This document shows, piece by piece, positions 32,949 through 42,071 of a stretch of 64,000 nt of DNA (positions within the stretch are counted from its first letter, which is position 1; every line of letters begins with the position of its first letter). Both the position numbers and the translations under genes were made by a program. Origin of the DNA: Paenibacillus sp. 1011MAR3C5 (GTDB taxonomy: Bacteria; Bacillota; Bacilli; Paenibacillales; Paenibacillaceae); contig NZ_QZCF01000005.1 in the NCBI RefSeq assembly GCF_003591485.1, positions 372,001 through 436,000 on the forward strand, read 5' to 3'. The notes beneath the pieces are model-generated. The model did no database searches. It had not been told where the DNA came from and saw only the letters and a program-made list of their open reading frames with translations.

Positions 32949-33866
32949 ATGAAAAACGGTGTTCTGATGGCCTTGCTGTCTTCCTTTGTGTTCAGCGTGA
33001 TGAACGTGCTCGTAAAGGAGGCCAGCGTAACGATACCCTCTGCCGAAATCGCTTTTTACCGCGGATTAATAGGGACGATTCTGGTTGTTGCTATCATGCG
33101 CCAGCAACGAATCGCTTTTTCCAGAAAAGGCATACCGATGCTGGCTTTCCGTGGAATGATGGGCGGGCTGTATATGCTGGCTTTCTTCTATACGCTCGCC
33201 AAACTGCCTTTGACCGATGCAAGCATATTAGCTCAAATGGCCCCTATATTTGTAATTGTGCTATCGGCTCTATTTCTGAAAGAAAAAATATCCCGCAAAT
33301 CTATCGGACTGCTTCTTGTCGTGTTTCTTGGCGCCTTCGTCCTGCTGAAGCCGAATGCTTATTCCAGTTATTCCGTCTTTGCGATTGTCGGTCTGCTTAG
33401 CGCGTTGTTCTCAGCAGCGGCCAGTATCTCGATCCGATATTTAAGCAAAAAGCATTCGTCTTATGAAATCGTGTTTTATTTTACAGTGACCTCGATGCTT
33501 GTCGCGATTCCATTCATGATGAATCATTATGTCTCGCCTAATTGGAGAGAAGGCATGCTGCTGCTGCTGATCGGCATTGTATCGTTGATCGGGCAATTGT
33601 TCTTAACCAAGGCCTTTACGCATGAAAATGCCATCGTGGTACAGGTGGTCAGTTATTTCGGCCTGATGCTGAATGCGATGTTCGGCTATTTGCTCTGGGG
33701 TGAAACGCCGGATGCCGTGACAGTTGCAGGCGGATTGTTGATTGTTGCGGGCTGTATCGGCCTATCGTTCTCGAAGCCTGGCCGCAGCGCAGATAAGACG
33801 GGTAACAATGCGTTCACTAATACTCGTAAGGAGGAGAAGGATGATAAACGAGGAAACGTATTATGA
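32949..33866 (+). CDS. EamA/DMT exporter, candidate metallophore efflux pump
   Basis: A drug/metabolite transporter of 305 residues with ten predicted helices in two EamA repeats (PSAEIAFYRGLIG in the first; GIVSLIGQLFLTKAFTHENAIVV in the second). It follows the metallophore importer by 48 bp in the same direction. In Pseudomonas the pseudopaline operon ends in an EamA exporter (CntI), whereas staphylococci use the MFS CntE, so the position suggests release of newly made metallophore. The ATG at 32949 follows AAAGAGG; the one at 32934 lacks spacing. Substrate is inferred from context only. Confidence 0.78.
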   Translation: MKNGVLMALLSSFVFSVMNVLVKEASVTIPSAEIAFYRGLIGTILVVAIMRQQRIAFSRKGIPMLAFRGMMGGLYMLAFFYTLAKLPLTDASILAQMAPIFVIVLSALFLKEKISRKSIGLLLVVFLGAFVLLKPNAYSSYSVFAIVGLLSALFSAAASISIRYLSKKHSSYEIVFYFTVTSMLVAIPFMMNHYVSPNWREGMLLLLIGIVSLIGQLFLTKAFTHENAIVVQVVSYFGLMLNAMFGYLLWGETPDAVTVAGGLLIVAGCIGLSFSKPGRSADKTGNNAFTNTRKEEKDDKRGNVL

Positions 33867-34530
33867 CGAATGGTGGCAGGAAGGGGATCAGAGTATGGAG
33901 GATACTCATCTGGCGCATTGGAGGAGAGTGCTTCGGTTTATTCCTGACAAGGATTTACGTGAATGCAGCGTACTGGATTTTGGCTGCAACCAAGGCGGAT
34001 TTCTGAGGCTGCTCTATGAGCTTCGGCCATTCAAAGAGGCGATCGGAACTGATCTGGCAAGACGCTCTATTGAGCAGGCGAATGGCAGAAAAGGAGATTT
34101 GCCGATTCAATACAGGTTAACGTCAAGCCCGGAGCAATTCGAGCACCGATTTGATGTTGCATTTAGCTTGGCGGTCATGTATTTGCTTCCTGATCTGCAA
34201 GAACATGCGCGCAAGATGAAGCAGGCATTAAAGCCGGGTGGCGTCTATTACGCCACCTATGCGGATTATCCGAATAATCCGAGCTTCCCGTTGATCAAGG
34301 AACGAATCAATGCCCATTCTGCAGTTCCCATGCAGGAGCATACGCTTGACGATATTGCCGGCGCTTTTTTCAAGGAAGGCTTCCAAGTATCGATACGCCG
34401 CATGATCCCAGAAGAATTCGTTGAGCTGTCTCCGGTCTCCATCTGGTATCGGAACGTGGCCGATCATCTGCAATTTGCCTATGAGCAAGCGTATCTGTTC
34501 CAATTCACCGCGATCGATAAGGAAGGATGA
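33841..34530 (+). CDS. SAM-dependent methyltransferase, metallophore cluster
   Basis: A class I methyltransferase of 229 residues: motif I is VLDFGCNQGGFLRLL (about 42-56), motif II-like EAIGTDLARRSIEQA, and LKPGGVYYATYADYP near 135. It starts at an ATG behind AAGGAGGAGAAGG inside the end of the EamA gene, overlapping it by 26 bp, so the two are co-translated. Known staphylopine, pseudopaline and bacillopaline routes need no methyltransferase. It could modify the metallophore, use it as a housekeeping substrate, or be unrelated. The longer upstream frame from 33742 lies fully within the EamA gene and is rejected. Confidence 0.75.
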   Translation: MINEETYYDEWWQEGDQSMEDTHLAHWRRVLRFIPDKDLRECSVLDFGCNQGGFLRLLYELRPFKEAIGTDLARRSIEQANGRKGDLPIQYRLTSSPEQFEHRFDVAFSLAVMYLLPDLQEHARKMKQALKPGGVYYATYADYPNNPSFPLIKERINAHSAVPMQEHTLDDIAGAFFKEGFQVSIRRMIPEEFVELSPVSIWYRNVADHLQFAYEQAYLFQFTAIDKEG

Positions 34531-34555
34531 AAGATTAACCGTCGTCGCTCGTTTC

Positions 34556-34589
34556 AAACTCTCGTCCCATTATGGGGCGAGAGTTTTTA
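34556..34589 (+). terminator. Rho-independent terminator of the metallophore operon
   Basis: AAACTCTCGTCCC pairs with GGGGCGAGAGTTT (one G-T pair) and is followed by TTTAT. Confidence 0.8.
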
Positions 34590-34825
34590 TATTCGCTGCT
34601 CAGAGAGAATGCGTCCTCTTAAATAACACAGTTGCGAGAAAGTAGCAATGACTCGATCGAGCTGTTTGTTTGATTTTCACGAGGATGTCAGAAAAAGTTG
34701 AACCTTTATTGAAGTCGCCAGGCTTGGACGATTAATGATGTTGGGTTTGTTTATACTAGTACTTGAAAGCTGAATATATCCGATGTTTTCCAGCTTTGAT
34801 TCGGTTATGAAAGGAGACGTACTTC

Positions 34826-36190
34826 ATGGAGATTGATCCGGTGTTATGGAGCAGATGGTTGACAGGCTTAACTCTCACTTTTCACGTTATATTTGCCACC
34901 GTTGGCGTCAGTGTTCCGTTAATGATCGCTATCGCCGAATTTGTCGGCATACGCAAGAAGGATCCGCATTACATTCTGATGGCTAAAAGATGGACGCGCG
35001 GATTTGTGATTTCAGTGGCTGTGGGAGTCGTCACCGGGACCGCGATTGCTTTGCAGCTTGCGCTAGTATGGCCGAACTTCATGCAGCTCGCGGGCAATGT
35101 GATTGCACTGCCGTTGTTTATGGAGGTTTTTGCGTTCTTTTTTGAAGCCATATTTTTAGGCATTTACTTATACACATGGGACCGATTCCGCAATCCGTAT
35201 ATCCATTGGCTGCTGACGATTCCGATTGTTGCCGGCGCGGGCATGTCGGCTTTTTTCATTACCACGGTCAACGGGTTTATGAATCAGCCGGAAGGCTTTG
35301 TCATGGAAGCGGGGCACTTCGCAGCTGTTCAGCCTATTCAAGCTATGTTGAACACGGCTGCGCCATCGAAAGTATTTCATGTGCTGACTTCGGCTTATTT
35401 GACCGGAGCCGCGCTGTTGGCCGGAGTTGCTGCCTTTACCATGATCAGGAAGGGAGCGACGGCCTATTACAAGAAATCACTCCATTTAATGATGGGAGTC
35501 GTGCTGATATTCGGCTTGCTGACGACGATAGCCGGAGATGTATCGGCCAAGTTTCTGGCGGAGCATCAGCCGGAGAAGCTGGCTGCGGCAGAATGGCATT
35601 TTGAGACGGAGAACGGAGCGGATCTTATCTTTCTGGGGTGGCTTAATGCAGAACGCGAGGTCATCGGAGCCCTGCACCTTCCGAAAGCGTTAAGCTTCCT
35701 GGCCTTCGGGAACTTTAATGCCGAAGTGACCGGGCTTGATGAGTTTCCGCCTGATGAACATCCTCCGCTGCTAGTGCACTATTTATTTGATTTCATGGTG
35801 TCGATCGGGTTCGTTCTATTGGCGGTGTCGCTGCTATATTTCCTGTTTGTTCTGTGGAAGAAACGCAACGAGCATAACAAATGGTTATTAAGAGCGATCG
35901 TCGCTTGTACGCCGCTCGCATTTCTGGGTGTGGAGCTGGGCTGGCTTTACGCAGAGGTAGGTCGTCAGCCATGGATCATTCGCGGTTACATGCGCGTAGA
36001 GGAAGCGGCCACTTCATCGCCGAATGTGATGCCGCTTTTCTTCCTGTTTTTGCTTCTGTATATCGTGCTTGGCGTGTTGTGTGTAATTGTATTGCGGCGC
36101 CTGTTCCGGAACAACCCGGCAGAAGCGGAGTTCGAAAGCTACATGCAGCGAAAACAGGTCCAATCCACGGAAAAGGGTGAGCGGTCATGA
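34826..36190 (+). CDS. cydA: Cytochrome bd oxidase subunit I
   Basis: The haem-bearing subunit of the quinol oxidase, 454 residues with about nine transmembrane helices. The N-terminal haem-ligand His is in LTFHVIFATVG (about residue 20), VTGTAIALQ and FAFFFEAIFLGIYL follow, and GWLYAEVGRQPWIIRGYMR near 375-393 is the quinol-side signature. The short Q-loop and overall pattern suit the Bacillales YthA/CioA branch, often less cyanide-sensitive. It supports respiration at low oxygen. The start follows AAAGGAGACG. The 236 bp upstream show no obvious Rex site; a 16-codon frame at 34686 is probably not a gene. Confidence 0.92.
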   Translation: MEIDPVLWSRWLTGLTLTFHVIFATVGVSVPLMIAIAEFVGIRKKDPHYILMAKRWTRGFVISVAVGVVTGTAIALQLALVWPNFMQLAGNVIALPLFMEVFAFFFEAIFLGIYLYTWDRFRNPYIHWLLTIPIVAGAGMSAFFITTVNGFMNQPEGFVMEAGHFAAVQPIQAMLNTAAPSKVFHVLTSAYLTGAALLAGVAAFTMIRKGATAYYKKSLHLMMGVVLIFGLLTTIAGDVSAKFLAEHQPEKLAAAEWHFETENGADLIFLGWLNAEREVIGALHLPKALSFLAFGNFNAEVTGLDEFPPDEHPPLLVHYLFDFMVSIGFVLLAVSLLYFLFVLWKKRNEHNKWLLRAIVACTPLAFLGVELGWLYAEVGRQPWIIRGYMRVEEAATSSPNVMPLFFLFLLLYIVLGVLCVIVLRRLFRNNPAEAEFESYMQRKQVQSTEKGERS

Positions 36191-37203
36191 TCAGTTACGA
36201 GTTAATCGGCATTACAGTACTATGGCTGTTCTTGTACGGCTATTTGATTGTGGCCTCCATTGATTTCGGTGCCGGATTTTTTGCCTACTTTGCCCGTTTG
36301 ACCAAACAGGACCACCTGATTAACCGTTTGATATCTCGTTATTTATCGCCAGTGTGGGAGATCACGAATGTATTTTTTGTTTTTTTCTTTGTCGGCATCG
36401 TCGGCTTTTTCCCGGATACAGCCTATTATTACGGCTCGGCGCTGCTTGTACCGGGAAGCATTGCGGTTATTCTGCTGGCAATACGCGGCTCCTTCTATGC
36501 ATTCGAAAATTATGGCTCCAAAGAAAGCATCGTGTATCTATTCCTCTATGGGGCGACGGGCCTGCTTATTCCGGCCTCATTGTCTGTCGCGCTAACGCTG
36601 TCCGAAGGCGGATTCATCGCCGAGCAGAACGGTATCGTCTCGCTTGAATACTTGAAGCTGTTCACCAGTCCGCTGTCGTGGAGTATTGTTGTGCTGGCAA
36701 TCGTTTCGGTGTTGTTCATAAGCGGATCGTTCCTGACCTTCTATGCCTCCAGGGCATCCGATCAATCGGCATTGAAGCTGATGAGGACCTATGCGCTGTT
36801 TTGGAGCACGCCTACGATTATTGCAGCCCTGACGGCTTTTATTTATTTGAGCCAGCACAACGAGCGTCATTTTCAAAATATGATGGATTTATGGTGGCTG
36901 CTGGCACTGTCCGTTGGATTTTTTATGTCGGCATTGTGGCTGCTGTATAGCGGCCGGCGTTACGGATTAGCCTTCATATGCGTTATGCTGCAGTTCTTTT
37001 GCGCCTTCTTTGCCTATGGGATTGGGCATTATCCCTATATTCTCGACCCCTACATCACGATTCAAGGCGGGGCTACCCAGGAATCGATGGGAATCGCGCT
37101 TGTGATTGCCTTTATCGGCGGCTTATGCTTGCTTATTCCTTCTCTGGGATTGGTGTTCAAGCTGTTTCTGTTCGATGCGGATTATGTGAAGGGAAAAAAG
37201 TAA
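36187..37203 (+). CDS. cydB: Cytochrome bd oxidase subunit II
   Basis: The second subunit, 338 residues with about eight or nine helices. LIVASIDFGAGFFAYFAR near residues 20-37 and SPVWEITNVFFVFFFVGIVGFFP near 53-75 are conserved in CydB/YthB proteins. It overlaps cydA by an ATGA, giving the equal expression expected of the heterodimer. Confidence 0.9.
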   Translation: MISYELIGITVLWLFLYGYLIVASIDFGAGFFAYFARLTKQDHLINRLISRYLSPVWEITNVFFVFFFVGIVGFFPDTAYYYGSALLVPGSIAVILLAIRGSFYAFENYGSKESIVYLFLYGATGLLIPASLSVALTLSEGGFIAEQNGIVSLEYLKLFTSPLSWSIVVLAIVSVLFISGSFLTFYASRASDQSALKLMRTYALFWSTPTIIAALTAFIYLSQHNERHFQNMMDLWWLLALSVGFFMSALWLLYSGRRYGLAFICVMLQFFCAFFAYGIGHYPYILDPYITIQGGATQESMGIALVIAFIGGLCLLIPSLGLVFKLFLFDADYVKGKK

Positions 37204-37266
37204 GCCGACGATACAGCAGCATGTAGGTGTTCCTGACGTTCGGCCGGGAAAAGGAGGGAAGTCGGC

Positions 37267-39042
37267 GTGAAAAGAAAACGCAGTTTGATCGCTGTACAAC
37301 TGTCGTCGCAGCGGAAGAGCATGGTCTTGCTGGGATTCGCTTCACTTGCCTTGGGTGCGGCGATAATCAGCCAAGCCGCGCTGCTGTCCGCAACGGTGAA
37401 TCGGTTATTTGTCATGAAGGCCACACTGTCATCCATCGGAGTTATGCTAGGCGCATTGCTGGTCGTTATGTTGGTACGCACGTTATTAGGGTATATGAAC
37501 GGGCGTATCGGCTTGAAGATGGCTGCACATGTCAAGAAAGCTATGCGAAGTGAGCTGTTGCACAAGCTGGTTAATGATTCGTTGCCCACTGCACGCGGTG
37601 GACAGACCGGAAGCAAAGTGAGCGTGATGCTGGATGCCGTCGATGAGGCGGACAGTTATTTCAGCCAATATCTGCCCCGCATGATAGAAGCGGCCATTAT
37701 TCCGTTAATGATAGCAGTCGCAGTTTTCACCCAGCATTATCCATCGGGGTTGATTCTGTTGGTCACGGCCCCGTTTATTCCGATATTTATGGTGCTGGTA
37801 GGATTAAAGACGAAGAAAAAGTCAGAGGAGAAATTCGATCAATTGGCCGAGTTCTCCGGCACGTTTCTGGATTCGCTTCAGGGACTCGTCACGTTGAAGC
37901 TCTACGGCAGAGTTCGCCATCAAGAGCAAGCGATCAAGCAAAGCAGTCTTGCCTTCAGAGATGCCACTATGGGTATTCTGCGGATAGCCTTTACGAACAC
38001 CTTCATGCTGGAATTGATCGTGATGCTTAGTATTGGGCTTGTGTCGCTTGAGCTAGCGATCCAGCTTCTTGTTTACAAATCAATGTCCTTTGACACGGCC
38101 TTTTTTGTTTTGCTGCTTGTTCCTGAGTTTTTCAGTCTATTAAAAAATACGGGAGTAGCGTTTCATAGCGGACGAACCAGCATGGGAGCGGTTCGAAAAG
38201 TGGAAGACCTGCTAGAAACATCGAATGAAGACAAACGAGACCGAAATACAATGGACGCAGCGGACAAGCTTGATGTTGATCGGATGACGACTCACCCGAT
38301 GCCGCCATCCATCGAGCTGAAGCATGTGCGATTCCGTTATGGAGCGGGCTCATTCGAGCTAGCTGCCGATTCGTTCACTATAGCGCCGGGCCAGAAGTTG
38401 GCGATTGTAGGCAAGAGCGGCTCAGGCAAAACTACGATGCTGCATCTCATTGCCGGCTTGCTTCGTCCACTATCGGGCGAGGTATTGGTGAATGGCCAAC
38501 CCATCACAAATGATGGAGATGCTTATTGGTCCGAACGAGTGAGCTATATCACCCAGCACCCCTATCTATTCGCCGGAACAATAGCTGACAATATCGCCAT
38601 CGGTACTAAACGGGCCGTGACCCGCTCCGAGATCGAGCAGGCGGCTGCATCGGCTGGACTATCGACATTGATTAGTGAGCTGGAGAAGGGCTGTGATACG
38701 CTGGTTGGCGAAGGCGGCAGGGGATTGTCCGGCGGCGAGCGACAGAGGCTAGCGCTGGCTAGAGCATTCTTGAACCGGCCCGCGATTATCTTGTTTGATG
38801 AACCGACTGTCGGATTGGACCTGCAAACCGAAAGAGTGCTGCAACGATCGATTGGTGAGCTGGCGAAACAGGCGACGATGATTACGGTAGCGCATCGCCT
38901 GTATACGATACGCGATGCTGATCGCATCGTCTTTCTGGAAAACGGCGTGCTGCTGGATAGCGGCCGGCATGAAGAGCTTGTCAGCCGCTTGCCGCAGTAT
39001 GCGGAGATGGTGGATATTCAGCGAAAGGGGAGACTCGGATGA
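37267..39042 (+). CDS. cydD: Cytochrome bd assembly ABC exporter subunit CydD
   Basis: A fused membrane-ATPase half-transporter of 591 residues. Six helices occupy about residues 1-300; the ATPase carries GKSGSGKTT (Walker A), LSGGERQR (signature) and IILFDEPTVGLD (Walker B). With CydC it exports glutathione/cysteine-like thiols or, as structural work on CydDC suggests, handles haem needed for bd oxidase assembly. The GTG start follows AAGGAGGG. It lies 63 bp after cydB in the usual cydABDC order. Confidence 0.88.
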   Translation: MKRKRSLIAVQLSSQRKSMVLLGFASLALGAAIISQAALLSATVNRLFVMKATLSSIGVMLGALLVVMLVRTLLGYMNGRIGLKMAAHVKKAMRSELLHKLVNDSLPTARGGQTGSKVSVMLDAVDEADSYFSQYLPRMIEAAIIPLMIAVAVFTQHYPSGLILLVTAPFIPIFMVLVGLKTKKKSEEKFDQLAEFSGTFLDSLQGLVTLKLYGRVRHQEQAIKQSSLAFRDATMGILRIAFTNTFMLELIVMLSIGLVSLELAIQLLVYKSMSFDTAFFVLLLVPEFFSLLKNTGVAFHSGRTSMGAVRKVEDLLETSNEDKRDRNTMDAADKLDVDRMTTHPMPPSIELKHVRFRYGAGSFELAADSFTIAPGQKLAIVGKSGSGKTTMLHLIAGLLRPLSGEVLVNGQPITNDGDAYWSERVSYITQHPYLFAGTIADNIAIGTKRAVTRSEIEQAAASAGLSTLISELEKGCDTLVGEGGRGLSGGERQRLALARAFLNRPAIILFDEPTVGLDLQTERVLQRSIGELAKQATMITVAHRLYTIRDADRIVFLENGVLLDSGRHEELVSRLPQYAEMVDIQRKGRLG

Positions 39043-40763
39043 GCGAACTAGCGGTCTGGACGAAAGCGATGATGCGGGAGCGGAAAGATATTGCCATAGC
39101 CATCGCAGGCGGATTCGTAGCTGGAATAGGGGGCGTGAGCCTCTTCTCCGCTAGCGGATATCTCATCTCGAAGACGGTTTTTGCCCCGCCGCTCTATACC
39201 TTGATTGTATTAATATCTATCGTGAAGATGCTGGGATTGCTTCGGGCGCTTAGTCGCTATGCGGAGCGGTTGTATACCCATCGAGCGACGTTCTCGATTC
39301 TGAGCCGCTTGCGTACAGCTTTTTTTGCCAGGCTGGTTCCGTTGGCGCCCGGAATTCAACGTACTAACAGAAGCGGAGACCTTCTGGCACGCATTGTTGG
39401 GGATGTGGAGAGCTTGCAGCATTATTTTTTGCGAGTCGCTTATCCGCCTTTGGTGCTGGTAATGGTATTTTTGGCCACTATCGTATTTACTTCCTTCTAT
39501 TCGATTTGGATCGCATGCCTGTTCGTACTGGGTATGCTCATAACGGCTTTTGTTATTCCAGCTGTCGTCATGCATGGATTGCGCAGCATTCGCGGCCGCG
39601 TGCGCCTTCAACGCGCTGCGCTATCGACTGAATTGACCGAGATGCTGTACGGCTTTCTGGAATTGAAGGTGTACGGACGGCTGGAGCAGCGAGAGCAACA
39701 ACTGCTTCATTCTTCGGCAGTCTTAGCCGACAAACAGCAAGCTTCCGGGTCACATCTGCTGTATGGGCAAGCTATTCATGCATGTATGACCTTCTTTATT
39801 TCCTGGAGTGTGCTCGTTCTGGGCGGGTATTTGATCAGCCATAACTTGATGGATGGTGTGTTTCTGGCCATGCTTGTTATGGCTGCTCTCACCGTATTCG
39901 AGGAAGCTGCGGCGATGGCGACTCTCCCCGCCTATAAGCAAGATAGCGAGCATGCGGCCCAGAGACTCGTGGAGACCGTTCAAGCTGACGGGAAGCAGCC
40001 CCTGCAGCCGGCGGGGACTCTATCTGGGCTCCATGCACCTGCTATCGAGTGTTCCGATGTATCCTTTCAATATGCGGATGAATGGAGGCCGGCTTTGCGA
40101 GATTTTCACCTGCGCATCCCGTCCGGTTCGAAGATAGCGATTGTCGGGCCTAGCGGAGCAGGGAAAACGACGGTTCTCGAATTGTTGCTGAAGCTGTATT
40201 CGCCAACCCAAGGCCACATTCGGATGAATAATATTCCGCTGGAGGAATTGGATGAAGCAAGCATCTGGCAGTCGGCAGCCGTTGTGCTGCAACATAACCA
40301 TTTCTTTCGAGGCACGATCCGGGACAATCTGCTGTTGAGCGGTACTCTGTATACCGATGAAGCATTGCTGACCGTAATGGATCATGTACAACTTCCGTAT
40401 AAAACATTGGATGATGCAGTGTATGAAAAAGGTGAAAATTTGTCCGATGGAGAAAAGCAGCGTCTTGCCTTGGCAAGAGCTATGCTGAAGGGCGGGCGGT
40501 TATGGCTTCTTGACGAGCCGACCTCATCGCTGGATGTCGTTACGGAACAGCACATTTATAAGCAGCTGTTCGAACAAGCGGCTGACGATACGCTTATCCT
40601 CATATGCCACCGGCTAAACGGTCTGGAGACGATGGATCAGATCGTCGTCATGGATCAGGGGACGATAGTCGAAGCAGGCACGTTCACGGAGCTGATGGAT
40701 AGACAAGGCTATTTCTACGAAATGAAGCAAATTGAACATCAATTGATAGGCGAAGGCGGATAA
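39039..40763 (+). CDS. cydC: Cytochrome bd assembly ABC exporter subunit CydC
   Basis: The partner half-transporter, 574 residues. N-terminal membrane domain with LFSASGYLISKT and RALSRYAERLYTHRATFSILSRLR, which is characteristic of CydC; ATPase motifs are GPSGAGKTT, LSDGEKQR and LWLLDEPTSSLD. It overlaps cydD by 4 bp. The signature has SDG in place of SGG, which is tolerated in this family. Four genes cydABDC are thus one transcription unit. Confidence 0.88.
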   Translation: MSELAVWTKAMMRERKDIAIAIAGGFVAGIGGVSLFSASGYLISKTVFAPPLYTLIVLISIVKMLGLLRALSRYAERLYTHRATFSILSRLRTAFFARLVPLAPGIQRTNRSGDLLARIVGDVESLQHYFLRVAYPPLVLVMVFLATIVFTSFYSIWIACLFVLGMLITAFVIPAVVMHGLRSIRGRVRLQRAALSTELTEMLYGFLELKVYGRLEQREQQLLHSSAVLADKQQASGSHLLYGQAIHACMTFFISWSVLVLGGYLISHNLMDGVFLAMLVMAALTVFEEAAAMATLPAYKQDSEHAAQRLVETVQADGKQPLQPAGTLSGLHAPAIECSDVSFQYADEWRPALRDFHLRIPSGSKIAIVGPSGAGKTTVLELLLKLYSPTQGHIRMNNIPLEELDEASIWQSAAVVLQHNHFFRGTIRDNLLLSGTLYTDEALLTVMDHVQLPYKTLDDAVYEKGENLSDGEKQRLALARAMLKGGRLWLLDEPTSSLDVVTEQHIYKQLFEQAADDTLILICHRLNGLETMDQIVVMDQGTIVEAGTFTELMDRQGYFYEMKQIEHQLIGEGG

Positions 40764-41022
40764 AAGCTTGCTCAGAGCAAAATAAGCTTGATCGACTATC
40801 GAGGTTGATCGATATAGCTATCTACCAGATCTACTACCCAATTGCTCTGTCAATGAAGAATAGCTATGATAGCATTAACGTCTATTTGTTCTGTCGCGGT
40901 ATGGACAAGCTGAAGAAGATGGCTGTCGAAGCCGATGGCAATCGGAGCGTTGGTTGACGGAGCTGCTTCAGATAGCGAAAAGCAAGTTCAAATGGGCAAT
41001 ACGTATAGCTGGAGGAACAACT

Positions 41023-41808
41023 TTGAAATTAGTAATGAACGCTTCTCCTTATCGGTTGGAGCAAGGCTGCGAACTTGGATTTGGCCCAAGTGCATATGAT
41101 CGGATGGCGGAGGTCATACTGGCTTTTCACGAGCAAGGTCAAGATATTCTATTCTCTTACACAAACTGGGACAGCGAGCTGGATCCGCATAAAGCGCACA
41201 TGATTGAAGAAGCTGCCCGCAATTTCCACAGTGATGCCGTGTCAGATCCAGAGCTGGAGATCAGTCAGCGAGTGAAGGAAGTGCTTCTGAATCATTATGC
41301 GCCTGAACGCGATCCGAATCATAACTCGGTCTTGATGGACCAACTGTTCGCCTACTTCAGAGAAGTACCCTATGACGAGTTGAATGAAGAGCTGCTGCAA
41401 AAGATAGGCAGTGCCGTACACAGCATGCAAACGGTCTATACGCTTGAGGACTGCAAGGAGGATACGCAAGCCTTTGTAAAAAGCCGCTTGGTTGATACGA
41501 ATACGACGTGGCTGCTTCCTTACGAGCGGCCTGGCTATTTGAAGAATATCATGTGGTACAGGGTTAATACGAAGGAAGAGATTCTACAATCCTTTGAGCT
41601 GAATGATTGGTGGTTCTCATGCGTCATCGTAAATCCGCATACGCCTGTCGGCCAATATGCGTTTTTCCTCAATTACACCGAGGAGCACGGGGAAGAACGG
41701 GATGGTATGGTGCTTTATATTTCGACCAACACACCGGATTACTTCAAAGAAAGCATAGTTCCGCGACTGAAGATCGTGCTTGGAGATAGCCTTGAAATAG
41801 TGGAATAG
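41023..41808 (+). CDS. Hypothetical soluble protein
   Basis: A protein of 261 residues starting at a TTG 7 nt after GGAGGAAC; a longer frame from 40954 has no start signal. It is acidic and soluble, with a mixed N-terminal part (CELGFGPSAYDRMAEVILAFHEQ), a helical middle and a strand-rich C-terminus (WWFSCVIVNPHTPVGQYAFFLNYTEE, VLYISTNTPDYFKES). No family, metal motif or signal peptide is recognised. The 259 bp upstream hold only short broken frames, one reading MDKLKKMAVEADGN to a stop. A terminator follows. Confidence 0.6.
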   Translation: MKLVMNASPYRLEQGCELGFGPSAYDRMAEVILAFHEQGQDILFSYTNWDSELDPHKAHMIEEAARNFHSDAVSDPELEISQRVKEVLLNHYAPERDPNHNSVLMDQLFAYFREVPYDELNEELLQKIGSAVHSMQTVYTLEDCKEDTQAFVKSRLVDTNTTWLLPYERPGYLKNIMWYRVNTKEEILQSFELNDWWFSCVIVNPHTPVGQYAFFLNYTEEHGEERDGMVLYISTNTPDYFKESIVPRLKIVLGDSLEIVE

Positions 41809-41840
41809 TCTTTGTTGGTACCGGATAGAACGGAATAATC

Positions 41841-41874
41841 AAGGAGCAGCTGCTGCGCCAGCTGCTCCTTTTCT
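41841..41874 (+). terminator. Rho-independent terminator
   Basis: AAGGAGCAGCTG and CAGCTGCTCCTT form a perfect 12-bp stem followed by TTC. Confidence 0.8.
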
Positions 41875-41932
41875 ATTGGAACGGAGAGAGGCTAGCATAA
41901 GGGCATCTAATCTTCCTGGAGCTAAAATAGGA

Positions 41933-41962
41933 TTGACGTGCAGACAACAGCGTTGTTATACT
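41933..41962 (+). promoter_or_regulatory. SigA promoter of the Zur-linked permease operon
   Basis: TTGACG (41933-41938) and TATACT (41957-41962) are 18 bp apart. The Zur-like box begins 10 bp further on. Confidence 0.65.
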
Positions 41963-41971
41963 CTCCTTAAA

Positions 41972-41985
41972 AGTAATTATTACGA
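41972..41985. promoter_or_regulatory. Zur-like box
   Basis: AGTAATTATTACGA contains the perfect GTAAT-T-ATTAC core of the Bacillus Zur consensus (TCGTAATNATTACGA), lying at the start of the transcript. Binding there would block initiation under zinc excess. The match is seen; zinc regulation is inferred and agrees with the gene content. Confidence 0.65.
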
Positions 41986-42071
41986 AGAAGGAGGCGGTTG
42001 TAGCGTCAACGTCTACCTGGAAAATTAATGCAACGTTTATCATTGTAATAGGGCTTATCATTGTCATTGCT

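Noticed and set aside
34686..34736. 16-codon leader peptide before cydA
   Set aside because: It has a weak ribosome binding site and no attenuator-like hairpins; probably chance.
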